The notes under the pieces: generated by a model
Databases searched by the model: none
What the model was told of the DNA's origin: nothing
Seen by the model: the letters and a program-made list of their open reading frames with translations, nothing else
In this document: piece by piece, positions 9,333-17,550 of the stretch
How positions within the stretch are numbered: position 1 is the first letter of the stretch
How the letters are laid out: every line of letters starts with the position of its first letter
Origin: an uncultured Sphingomonas sp.
GTDB lineage: Bacteria > Pseudomonadota > Alphaproteobacteria > Sphingomonadales > Sphingomonadaceae
Assembly: GCF_913062585.1 (NCBI RefSeq)
Contig: NZ_CAJXWX010000004.1
Span: forward strand, 1-64,000
Direction: 5' to 3'
Length of the DNA stretch: 64,000 bases
Made by a program: the position numbers and the translations under genes

Positions 9333-10139
9333 ATGATGGATCTGGGTATCGAGGGGCGCGTCGCGCTGATCAGCGGTGCGGACTCCGGCATGGGTAAGGA
9401 GACCGCCCGGCTGTTGCTGGAGGCGGGCGTGCGGGTCGCGCTGACCGACAAGCCGGGCGGTTCGCTCGATCAGGCGGTCGAGGAACTGACACCGTTCGGC
9501 GAGGTCATCGCGGTGACGGGCGACGTCACCCGGCTGGACGAGGTCCGCCGGCTCTGGGCGGACGTGCGCGAACGGCTGGGCGATCCGGACATTTACGTGA
9601 ACGCCGCCGGGGTTACGGGGGCGACCGGCGATTTCCTGGAGACGGACGACAAGGGCTGGCTGGAGACGCTCGACATCGACCTGATGGGGGCGGTGCGCAT
9701 GTGCCGTGAGGCCATCCCGGCGATGCGGAAGAAGGGCTGGGGCCGGATCGTCCTGTTCGCCTCGGAAGACGCGGTGCAGCCCTATGTCGACGAACTCCCC
9801 TATTGCGCGGCGAAGGCGGGCATCCTCAGCCTCGCCAAGGGTTTGTCCAAGGCCTATGGCGGCGATAATGTGCTGGTAAACACCGTCTCCCCGGCGTTTA
9901 TCGCCACCCCGATGACAGACAAGATGATGGAGAAGCGCGCCGAGGAGAAAGGCGTCAGCTTCGACGAGGCGATCGACAGTTTCCTGGACGAGGAACGCCC
10001 CGGCATGGTCCTCAAGCGTCGCGGCAAGCCCGAGGAAGTGGCGGCCGCCGTGGCGTTCCTGGTGTCGGAGCGGGCGAGCTTCATCAACGGAGCGGGCATC
10101 CGCGTCGACTCCGGATCGGTGGCCACCATCGCGGGCTGA
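9333..10139 (+). CDS. SDR family NAD(P)-dependent oxidoreductase
   Basis: MMDLGIEGRVALISGADSGMGKETARLLLEAG; active site YCAAKAG; ORF track start (9186) trimmed to ATG 9333 with upstream SD-like GGGAGA. Confidence 0.9.
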   Translation: MMDLGIEGRVALISGADSGMGKETARLLLEAGVRVALTDKPGGSLDQAVEELTPFGEVIAVTGDVTRLDEVRRLWADVRERLGDPDIYVNAAGVTGATGDFLETDDKGWLETLDIDLMGAVRMCREAIPAMRKKGWGRIVLFASEDAVQPYVDELPYCAAKAGILSLAKGLSKAYGGDNVLVNTVSPAFIATPMTDKMMEKRAEEKGVSFDEAIDSFLDEERPGMVLKRRGKPEEVAAAVAFLVSERASFINGAGIRVDSGSVATIAG

Positions 10140-10201
10140 GCCTTGCCCGGCTTGGCGACGGGCCGTCTCGGGCGCTATGCTGTCCTAACCAGATTGAGAG
10201 G

Positions 10202-11062
10202 ATGGCAATGAAACGAATGGCTTGGTGGTTGGCGGGCGCGGCCATGCTGGCGACGGGGGTGTCCGCGCAACAGGTGGAGGCCCCGTCGCTGGGTGCCACC
10301 AACTATGCCTATGACGGAGCGATGGCCGCACCGCGTTCGCGCCCGACCTTCGGCGACGAGTTTTCCAAGACCATCGACCCGACGCGCTGGCGTTGGGATG
10401 TCAGCCAGAACCGCAAGGGCTGGCCCAATCACGAACTCGAATATTATGCCGGACCGGATCGTTCCAATGCGCGGGTCGAGCAGGGCGCGCTGGTGATAGA
10501 GGCCCGCAAGGAAGCGCCGCGCGACGAACCCGATTGGGGCGGGCAGCTCTATACCTCGGCCAAGCTGGTGACCAAACAGACGCTGGGATATGGTTTCTAC
10601 GAGGTACGCGCACAGCTGCCCTGCGGACGGGGCATGTGGCCCGCCATCTGGCTGCTCCCGATGGACGGCTCGCGCTGGCCCGATGGCGGCGAGATCGACG
10701 TCATGGAGATGGTCGGCTACGATCCCGATGTCATCCACGCGACGGTTCATTCGGCGCTGTTCAACCACCGGCTGAAGACCCAGCGCGGTGCGCAGACGCG
10801 GATCACGGGGGCGTGCAGCGCCTATCACCTCTATCAGCTGGACTGGACGCCCGACACGATCACCATCGGCGTCGACGGACGTGGTTATATGCGCGTGAAG
10901 AACGACCAGCCGGGCGGCGCGGCGGCCTGGCCCTTCACCCGGCCCTATTCGCTGATCCTGAACCTGGCGGTCGGGGGAGACTGGGGCGGGCAGAAGGGCA
11001 TCGACGACACCGCCCTGCCGCAGGTGATGAAGGTCGATTACGTACGCTATTGGAAGCGGTGA
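10202..11062 (+). CDS. glycoside hydrolase family 16 protein, secreted
   Basis: Signal peptide; GH16 catalytic motif GGEIDVMEMVG; GYGFYEVRAQLPCGRGMWPAIWLLP. Confidence 0.92.
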   Translation: MAMKRMAWWLAGAAMLATGVSAQQVEAPSLGATNYAYDGAMAAPRSRPTFGDEFSKTIDPTRWRWDVSQNRKGWPNHELEYYAGPDRSNARVEQGALVIEARKEAPRDEPDWGGQLYTSAKLVTKQTLGYGFYEVRAQLPCGRGMWPAIWLLPMDGSRWPDGGEIDVMEMVGYDPDVIHATVHSALFNHRLKTQRGAQTRITGACSAYHLYQLDWTPDTITIGVDGRGYMRVKNDQPGGAAAWPFTRPYSLILNLAVGGDWGGQKGIDDTALPQVMKVDYVRYWKR

Positions 11063-11066
11063 CGAT

Positions 11067-11195
11067 CCTCCCCGGAACGGGGAGGGGGACCGCCGCGCAG
11101 CGGTGGTGGAGGGGGAGCCGCCGCAAGGTGCAGCCTTTGTGGAACTCCCCCTCCGTCAGGGCTTTGCCCTGCCACCTCCCCGTATCGGAGAGAAT
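11067..11195. repeat. mosaic palindromic intergenic element between convergent genes
   Basis: CCTCCCCGGAACGGGGAGGGGGACCGCCGCGCAGCGGTGGTGGAGGGGG ... GGAACTCCCCCTCCGTCAGGGCTTTGCCCTGCCACCTCCCCGT: nested inverted repeats. One copy in this window. Confidence 0.45.
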
Positions 11196-12554
11196 TTAGA
11201 GCAACGTTCCCGATAGGATCGCCAGTGCGATGGAGAAATAGATCACCAGCCCGGTGACATCGACCAGCGTCGCGACGAACGGTGCCGATGCGCTTGCCGG
11301 GTCGAAGCCCAGCCGTTGCAGGACGAAGGGCAGCATCGAGCCCGTCAGCGAGCCGAAGGTGACGATGCCGACCAGTCCGGTGCCGACCGTGGTCGCGACC
11401 AAGACCCAGTGCGGGCCATAGTCGTAAAAGCCCAGCGTCTGCCACAGCGTGATCCGCGCCATCCCCAGCACACCCAGGATCGCGCCCAACGTCAGCCCCG
11501 CGGGCAGTTCGCGCAGGGCCACGCGCCACCAGTCACGCAGGCGCACCTGGCCAAGCGCCAGCGCGCGGATGATCAGCGAGGTCGCCTGGCTGCCGCTATT
11601 GCCGCCCGAGCTCATGATGAGCGGGATGAACAGGGTCAGCACGACCGCACGCTCCAGTTCGCTCTCGAAATGCTGCATCGCGCTGGCGGTCAGCATTTCC
11701 GAGAAGAACAGGATGCTCAGCCACCCGGCACGCTTGCGGATCATCGCAAGGAAGCCGGTTTCCAGATAGGGATCGTCCAGCGCCTCGACGCCGCCGAACT
11801 TCTGCGTGTCCTCGGTATGCGCGGCGACCAGCGCGTCGAGCACGTCGTCGACGGTGACGATGCCCATCGGGCAGCCCTGTTCGTCGACGACCGGCAGCGC
11901 GAGCAGGTCGTGGCGGCGGATCAGATGCGCGACCTCCTCGCGGTCGGTGGTCGGCGCGACGGTGATCGGGTCATGGCCTCGTGCCAGATCGATCGCGGGT
12001 GATTCCGGCTCGGCGGCGATCAGTTGGCGCAGCGAGACGGTGGCGACCAGCCGCCCCTGCGGCTCGAGCAGGAAGACCGAATAGACGGTTTCCCGGCTGC
12101 GCTCGACGGTGCGGATATGCGCCAGCACCTCGGCAACCGTCGCGTCGGCGGAGGTGGCGACATATTCCGTCGTCATCATACCGCCCGCGCTGTCCGGTGG
12201 CCAACGCAGCAATGTTTCGATCGAGGCGCGCACGGGGGCGGGCAGCCCGGCGCGCAGCGCGGCGGCGTCCTCCTCCTCCATGTCGGACAGCACGTCGGCG
12301 GCGCGGTCCTCCGACATTTGCGACAGCAGCGCGACCGCGCGGGCCGGGGCCAGGCGCGACAGGATATCGGCGGCACAGCGCAGTTCCGGGCTGTCGAGCA
12401 CGGCGACGGCGCGGGCGTCGGGCATTTGCGTCAGGGCATCGGCCGCTTCCTCGATGGGCAGCGACTGGAGCGTATCGACGAGATCGGCGATGGACAGGCC
12501 GCGTCGGGAGGAACGGAAACCGGCGGTGACACCGGCAATCAGATCGTTGACCAT
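11196..12554 (-). CDS. mgtE: magnesium transporter MgtE
   Basis: MgtE N-domain, two CBS domains (MTTEYVATSADATVAEVLAHI; GHDPITVAPTTDREEVAHLI), C-terminal TM region with SSGGNSGSQATSLIIRALALGQV. Confidence 0.96.
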   Translation of the reverse strand: MVNDLIAGVTAGFRSSRRGLSIADLVDTLQSLPIEEAADALTQMPDARAVAVLDSPELRCAADILSRLAPARAVALLSQMSEDRAADVLSDMEEEDAAALRAGLPAPVRASIETLLRWPPDSAGGMMTTEYVATSADATVAEVLAHIRTVERSRETVYSVFLLEPQGRLVATVSLRQLIAAEPESPAIDLARGHDPITVAPTTDREEVAHLIRRHDLLALPVVDEQGCPMGIVTVDDVLDALVAAHTEDTQKFGGVEALDDPYLETGFLAMIRKRAGWLSILFFSEMLTASAMQHFESELERAVVLTLFIPLIMSSGGNSGSQATSLIIRALALGQVRLRDWWRVALRELPAGLTLGAILGVLGMARITLWQTLGFYDYGPHWVLVATTVGTGLVGIVTFGSLTGSMLPFVLQRLGFDPASASAPFVATLVDVTGLVIYFSIALAILSGTLL

Positions 12555-12561
12555 TTCAAAC

Positions 12562-12593
12562 CTTTCGTCCGCACGACCCGGGGCGGACGAAAG
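12562..12593 (-). promoter_or_regulatory. hairpin immediately upstream of the mgtE start codon
   Basis: On the - strand CTTTCGTCCGC-CCCGGGTCGT-GCGGACGAAAG: perfect 11-bp stem, 10-nt loop, ending 7 nt before ATG. Confidence 0.55.
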
Positions 12594-12607
12594 CCAGTTT
12601 CGCGAAA

Positions 12608-12658
12608 CTAGCGGACGACCCCGAGGCGTGCGGCGCTACTGGAACTGTCGCTGGACAT
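12608..12658 (-). CDS. putative 16-aa leader peptide upstream of mgtE (MSSDSSSSAARLGVVR)
   Basis: ATG TCC AGC GAC AGT TCC AGT AGC GCC GCA CGC CTC GGG GTC GTC CGC TAG read on the - strand between the mgtE 5' hairpin and the upstream region. Only weak SD. Confidence 0.25.
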   Translation of the reverse strand: MSSDSSSSAARLGVVR

Positions 12659-12831
12659 GTTCTCGCTTTCTGGAACGACGCGGGGGCTCCCGCGCCTGGG
12701 GGCCATCTGATCTCTCGCGCGGTCATCGTCAACACCGCACGGCCACCTGACGAATTTTTAATGTGGCGACCAAGGTTTGGGCGTGTCGGCTCCGTCTGAC
12801 GGGGCAAAGGCACATAAAGGGGACCTTATTC

Positions 12832-15800
12832 GTGCATCGCCTGCTCTTTGCCTCGACCGCCACGCTTGCCCTGGTCGCGGGGACGGCCGCCTCGGCCCAG
12901 ACCGTCATCGACACCAAGCGGACCACGCCCGTCCGCACCGCCACCGTCAACAACGGCGCGGCGGCCGATATCAATATCGTGGCGGCGGGTAGTGTCGTGA
13001 CGAGCGGCAGCGGCACGGCGGTCACGATCGACAGCAACAACAAGCTGGCCAATGCCGGGACCATCCAGACCACCGATGCCAATGACGCGATCGGCATCGG
13101 TGCCAATGCCGGGGTGACGGGCGAGATCGCCAATAGCGGCAAGATCATCCTGGACGAAACCTATAGCCCGACGGACATCGACAAGGACGGCGACCTGGAC
13201 GGCCCCTTTGCGCAAGGCGCGCGGCGGACCGGCATCCGCACCGCGGGGGCGTTTACCGGCGCCATTTCCAATAGCGGCGAGATCACGATCAAGGGTAACG
13301 ACTCGGCCGGGATCTTCCTGACCGGTCCGCTGACCGGCAACCTGACCCAGTCGGGCAAGATCAACGTGCTCGGCGACCGCTCGGTCGGCGTGCGGACGGG
13401 TGCCGTGTCGGGCAATGTCACGCTGGGCGGCTCGATCGTCGCGGTGGGCGAGGGCGCGGTGGGTGCGCGCGTCGATGGCGATATCGGTGGGGCGCTGACC
13501 GTCGAGGGCGGCATCGGATCGACCGGCTATCGTTACACCACGCCCCCGGCCGACGTGTCGAAGCTCGATCCCGACGATCTGCTGCAGGGCGGATCGGCGC
13601 TGGTCCTCGGCGGCAATGTCGCGGGCGGCATCACGCTGGGCAATACGACCGGCAAGGCGGCAGACCTGATCACCAACGGTTCGGCGCCGACAATGCAGAT
13701 CGGCTCGGCGACCCGGGCGGTCGTGATCGGCGCGACCGGCGGGGCGACGCCCGCGCCGGGCCTGGTCGTCAACGGCCGGATCACCTCGGCCGGTGTCTAT
13801 AGCGGCGTTCGCGCCACCGCGCTGGCGATCGGCGGGCTCGGCGGCACCGTGCAGATCGCGCAAGGGATCGGCATCGGCGGCACGGTCCAGGCGACCGCCA
13901 ATGGCGCGGAGGCGACCGCGATCCGCTTCGGTGCGGGGGCCTCTACGCCCGAATTGCGTGTCAGTGGGGCGGTGACGGCCACCGGTGGCGGCGCGCCGAC
14001 GGCGCTCACGACCGCCGTCCTGATCGACACCGGGGCAAGTGTACCGACGATCCGCAACACCGGCGCGATCCGCGCCTCCGCGACTGGCGCTAGTGCGACG
14101 GCGATCCTGGACCGCACCGGCGGCCTGACGCTGGTCGAAAATGCGGGGGCGATCGCAGGGGCGGGCGCTGACAGTTCGCGCAGCACCGCCATCGACCTCT
14201 CCGCCAACACCAGCGGCGCCGTGATCCGCCAGATCGCCCCCGCCACCGGTGCCGCCGCGCCGACCATCACCGGTGCTATCCGCTTCGGCAGCGGCGACGA
14301 CCGGCTTCAGATCGGGGCGGGTTCGGTCAGCGGCGACGTGACCTTCGGAAGCGGCAGCAACCGGTTGGAGATGAGCGGCACCGGCACCTATGCGGGAACC
14401 GCGACCTTCGGTACCGGCGCGGATACGCTGACCATCGGCGACACGGCGCGTTTCGACGGGGTCGCCGATTTCGCCGGGCAGGGGCAGGATCTGCTGGCGA
14501 TCACCGGCAAGGGCATCTTCGCCGGGCGACTGGCCAATGCGGGCCATGTCGCGGTGATGGTCGCCAGCGGCGGCGGCACCTTTGCGGCGAACGGCGTGAC
14601 CAACATCGCCTCGCTCAGCCTGGGCGACCAGTCGATCCTCAGCGTCGCGCTCGACAAGGCGAACCCGACCGGCAACCTGATCCAGGTCGGCGGTGCGACG
14701 ACCATCGGCGCGAACAGCCAGCTCGCTTTGCGCGTCTCGGGCGGGACCGACGTGACCGGCCGCTATATCGTCCTGCGTTCGGGCACGCTGACCGGTGCAA
14801 GCAACCTGACGCTCGCCCCCTCGGCCATGCCCTTCCTCTACAAGGGGGCGATCGTCGCCGCGCAGCCGAATGAGATCGCTGTCGAGGTCAGCCGCAAGGC
14901 CAAGACCGAACTGGGCCTGAGCAAGGCGGGCGTCAGCGCCTTCGACGCGATCGACGCGGCGATCGGCAGCGACGCCAAGCTGTCCGATGCGATCCGGGGC
15001 ATTTACGACCGGGCGGCCTTCCGGGGCGCGGTCGAGCAGATGCTGCCCAACTATACCGGCAGCGTGTTCGAGGGGGTGACACTCGCCTCCCGCGCCGCCG
15101 CCGCGCAGTTGCGCGAACCGGCGGGTGAGTTCAGCGAAGAGGGCAAATGGGGCTATTGGCTGACCCCGCTCGGCTGGGACGCGTCCAAGGGCACGCGTTC
15201 GACCCGCAGCTATGACGTGCGCGGCTGGGGTATCAGCGGCGGCATCGAGCACAAGACCGATGCGGGCAATTTCGGTGCATCGCTATCGTACATGAATGGC
15301 CGGGACAATGAGGGCTCGGGCGTCAACCGCGTGAACCATGGCCAATATGAGCTGGCCGGGTTCTGGCGTGCCCGCTGGGGTGCGTTGGCGGCGCAGGCGC
15401 GGGCATCGGCGGCCTTCCTGTCGTTCGACTCGCAGCGCCAGTTCGACGGCGTGATCGGGACCGAGGCGGTGCAGCGCCGCGCCACGGCCGACTGGAACGG
15501 GATGCTCTATTCGGGCTCCGGCTCGGTGTCGTGGGAGCATTGGGTCGGCCAGTTCAACGTGCGGCCGATCCTGGCGGTCGACTATTACCGGCTGAACGAG
15601 GACGGCTATCGCGAGCGCGGCGGCGGCACCGGATACGACCTGACGGTCGCCAAGCGCACCAGCGACGAGCTGGCGCTGACGGCGAGCGTGGCGGCGGGCA
15701 TCAATTTCGGCGGCGACAATCGCTATGCCCAGTGGAGCCGGTTGGAGATCGAGGGCGGACGGCGCGAACGGATCGCGGGCACGCTCGGCCGCACGGTCGC

Positions 15801-15981
15801 CCGCTTCGGCGACGGCACGCCCTTCATCCTCGATCCCGAGGCGCGCGACGGTGGCTGGATCGGCCGGGTCCGCGCGATCACTGGGACCAGCGAGATCCGC
15901 CTGAGCGGCGAGGTCAATGCCGAGCAGCGGCTGGGCGATGTCGCGCTGTCGGCGCGTGCCGCGCTGCAATTCGCCTTTTGA
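12832..15981 (+). CDS. autotransporter outer-membrane beta-barrel domain protein
   Basis: Signal peptide MHRLLFASTATLALVAGTAASAQ from GTG 12832 (better than ATG 12763); repetitive beta-helix passenger; C-terminal barrel (WGYWLTPLGWDASKG...NAEQRLGDVALSARAALQFAF). Confidence 0.9.
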   Translation: MHRLLFASTATLALVAGTAASAQTVIDTKRTTPVRTATVNNGAAADINIVAAGSVVTSGSGTAVTIDSNNKLANAGTIQTTDANDAIGIGANAGVTGEIANSGKIILDETYSPTDIDKDGDLDGPFAQGARRTGIRTAGAFTGAISNSGEITIKGNDSAGIFLTGPLTGNLTQSGKINVLGDRSVGVRTGAVSGNVTLGGSIVAVGEGAVGARVDGDIGGALTVEGGIGSTGYRYTTPPADVSKLDPDDLLQGGSALVLGGNVAGGITLGNTTGKAADLITNGSAPTMQIGSATRAVVIGATGGATPAPGLVVNGRITSAGVYSGVRATALAIGGLGGTVQIAQGIGIGGTVQATANGAEATAIRFGAGASTPELRVSGAVTATGGGAPTALTTAVLIDTGASVPTIRNTGAIRASATGASATAILDRTGGLTLVENAGAIAGAGADSSRSTAIDLSANTSGAVIRQIAPATGAAAPTITGAIRFGSGDDRLQIGAGSVSGDVTFGSGSNRLEMSGTGTYAGTATFGTGADTLTIGDTARFDGVADFAGQGQDLLAITGKGIFAGRLANAGHVAVMVASGGGTFAANGVTNIASLSLGDQSILSVALDKANPTGNLIQVGGATTIGANSQLALRVSGGTDVTGRYIVLRSGTLTGASNLTLAPSAMPFLYKGAIVAAQPNEIAVEVSRKAKTELGLSKAGVSAFDAIDAAIGSDAKLSDAIRGIYDRAAFRGAVEQMLPNYTGSVFEGVTLASRAAAAQLREPAGEFSEEGKWGYWLTPLGWDASKGTRSTRSYDVRGWGISGGIEHKTDAGNFGASLSYMNGRDNEGSGVNRVNHGQYELAGFWRARWGALAAQARASAAFLSFDSQRQFDGVIGTEAVQRRATADWNGMLYSGSGSVSWEHWVGQFNVRPILAVDYYRLNEDGYRERGGGTGYDLTVAKRTSDELALTASVAAGINFGGDNRYAQWSRLEIEGGRRERIAGTLGRTVARFGDGTPFILDPEARDGGWIGRVRAITGTSEIRLSGEVNAEQRLGDVALSARAALQFAF

Positions 15982-16026
15982 CGGGTTCGTCCGCGTGCAT
16001 CACCCCTGTAGCGTGCGCGGACGACG

Positions 16027-16061
16027 GGAGCCCCACCAAGCGTCCCGGTGGGGCTCCTTTT
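16027..16061 (+). terminator. Rho-independent terminator
   Basis: GGAGCCCCACC-AAGCGTCCC-GGTGGGGCTCC-TTTT downstream of the autotransporter gene. Confidence 0.75.
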
Positions 16062-16120
16062 CACCGGGAGCCGGATCGTCTAAACGCCGACACTCCCAGA
16101 CCATTTTTCCGGTTTCGATC

Positions 16121-16615
16121 ATGCCGCCTACCGGCCTAGAGGCTGTTTTCCTGGCCCATCGCGACACGCTTGTCCGTTTCCTCAGGGCGCGCGGGGCGGG
16201 CGATACGGCGGAGGATCTGGTCCAGGATCTGTGGTTGAAGCTATCGGGCCGTATGGACGGACCGATCGCCAATCCGCTGGCCTATCTCTATCGCGCGGCG
16301 GACATGCTGATGATCGACCGCTATCGCGCGCGGCGCCAGGCGGAGCGGCGTGAACAGGATTGGGCCGGGGATCAGGACGGCACCGAGCCGCCCGCCGCCG
16401 AACGCGCAGTCGTCGCACGCCAGACCGCCGAGCGGGTCGCCACGACGCTGGCGGCGCTGGGCGAGCGGCCCGCCACCGTCTTTCGCCGTGTCCGGGTGGA
16501 CGGCATCGCCCAGCGTCAGGTCGCGGCCGAGCTGGGCGTCAGTCTGAGCACCGTCGAAAGCGATCTTCGCATGGCCGCGCAGGCGCTCGCCGCGCTCAAG
16601 GAACAGATCGGATGA
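16121..16615 (+). CDS. FecI-type ECF sigma factor
   Basis: MPPTGLEAVFLAHRDTLVRFLRARGAGDTAEDLVQDLWLKL...GIAQRQVAAELGVSLSTVESDLRMA; start trimmed from the ORF track. Confidence 0.88.
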   Translation: MPPTGLEAVFLAHRDTLVRFLRARGAGDTAEDLVQDLWLKLSGRMDGPIANPLAYLYRAADMLMIDRYRARRQAERREQDWAGDQDGTEPPAAERAVVARQTAERVATTLAALGERPATVFRRVRVDGIAQRQVAAELGVSLSTVESDLRMAAQALAALKEQIG

Positions 16616-17550
16616 GCCAGGATCGCCACACCGCCCCGCAAGGCCCGGATGCCGAGGCGCTCGACTGGGCGCTGCGCATGGCCGATCCCGCCAGCGCCGA
16701 CTGGGACGCCTTCACCGCCTGGTTGGAGGCGGACCCCGCCCATGCCGAGCGCTATGACCGGATGGCGGCCACGTTGCTCGACGCTGAGGATGCGCTGGCG
16801 GCCCACCCCGATGTCGTCGCCCCCGTGGCGGAGGACCATCCGCCCCGCCGTAGATTGCTGCCCTGGATCGGCGGTGCGGTCGCCGCGGCACTGGTCGGTC
16901 TGGTCGGCGTGAATGTCTGGCCTGACCGGTCGCAACCCTCTATCGCCGAGACGGCGGCGGGTGAGACGCGCATCCTGGCGCTGCCCGATGGCAGCTCGAT
17001 CATGATGGCGGGGGGCAGCCGCATCGCCCTGGACCAGGCCGACCCGCGCCGCGCGGTGTTGGAACGTGGCGAGGCGCTCTTCCGGGTGAGGCATGACGTG
17101 CGGCATCCGTTCACGGTGCAGGCGGGTCGCGTGACGCTGGTCGACCTGGGTACGGTGTTCGACGTGCGCGTCGGGCACGAGACCCGTGTCGCCGTCGCGG
17201 AGGGCGCGGTGATGGTCGATCCGACGGGCGCGGCGGTCCGTCTCGATGCCGGGCAGGCAGCGACGGTCGAGGGCGATCGCCTGGTCCGTTCGTCGGTCGC
17301 GCCCGATATGGTCGGCGCGTGGCGCAATGGACGACTGGCCTTTGACGGGGTTTCCCTGAGCATGGTCGCGGAGGATATGTCGCGCTTCCTGACGGCGCCG
17401 ATCCGGGTCGCTCCGGCCATCGCCGCGAAACCGTTCCGGGGCACGATCGACCTGGACGCGGTACGGCGCGATCCGGCGGTGCTGGGGCCGCTGATGGAGG
17501 TGACGGTTCGGCGGGACGCGATGGGCTGGATGCTGGAACCGCGCGGGTGA
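16612..17550 (+). CDS. FecR-family anti-sigma / regulator
   Basis: MSQDRHTAPQGPDAEALDWALRMADPASADWDAFTAWLEADPAHAERYDRM; FecR domain AAGETRILALPDGSSIMMAGGSRIALD; ATGA overlap with the sigma gene. Confidence 0.9.
   Translation: MSQDRHTAPQGPDAEALDWALRMADPASADWDAFTAWLEADPAHAERYDRMAATLLDAEDALAAHPDVVAPVAEDHPPRRRLLPWIGGAVAAALVGLVGVNVWPDRSQPSIAETAAGETRILALPDGSSIMMAGGSRIALDQADPRRAVLERGEALFRVRHDVRHPFTVQAGRVTLVDLGTVFDVRVGHETRVAVAEGAVMVDPTGAAVRLDAGQAATVEGDRLVRSSVAPDMVGAWRNGRLAFDGVSLSMVAEDMSRFLTAPIRVAPAIAAKPFRGTIDLDAVRRDPAVLGPLMEVTVRRDAMGWMLEPRG

Noticed and set aside
12826-15252. 808-aa - strand ORF opposite the autotransporter
   Set aside because: Shadow ORF: low-complexity R/D/A/G-rich composition, while the + strand has a signal peptide and a beta-barrel.
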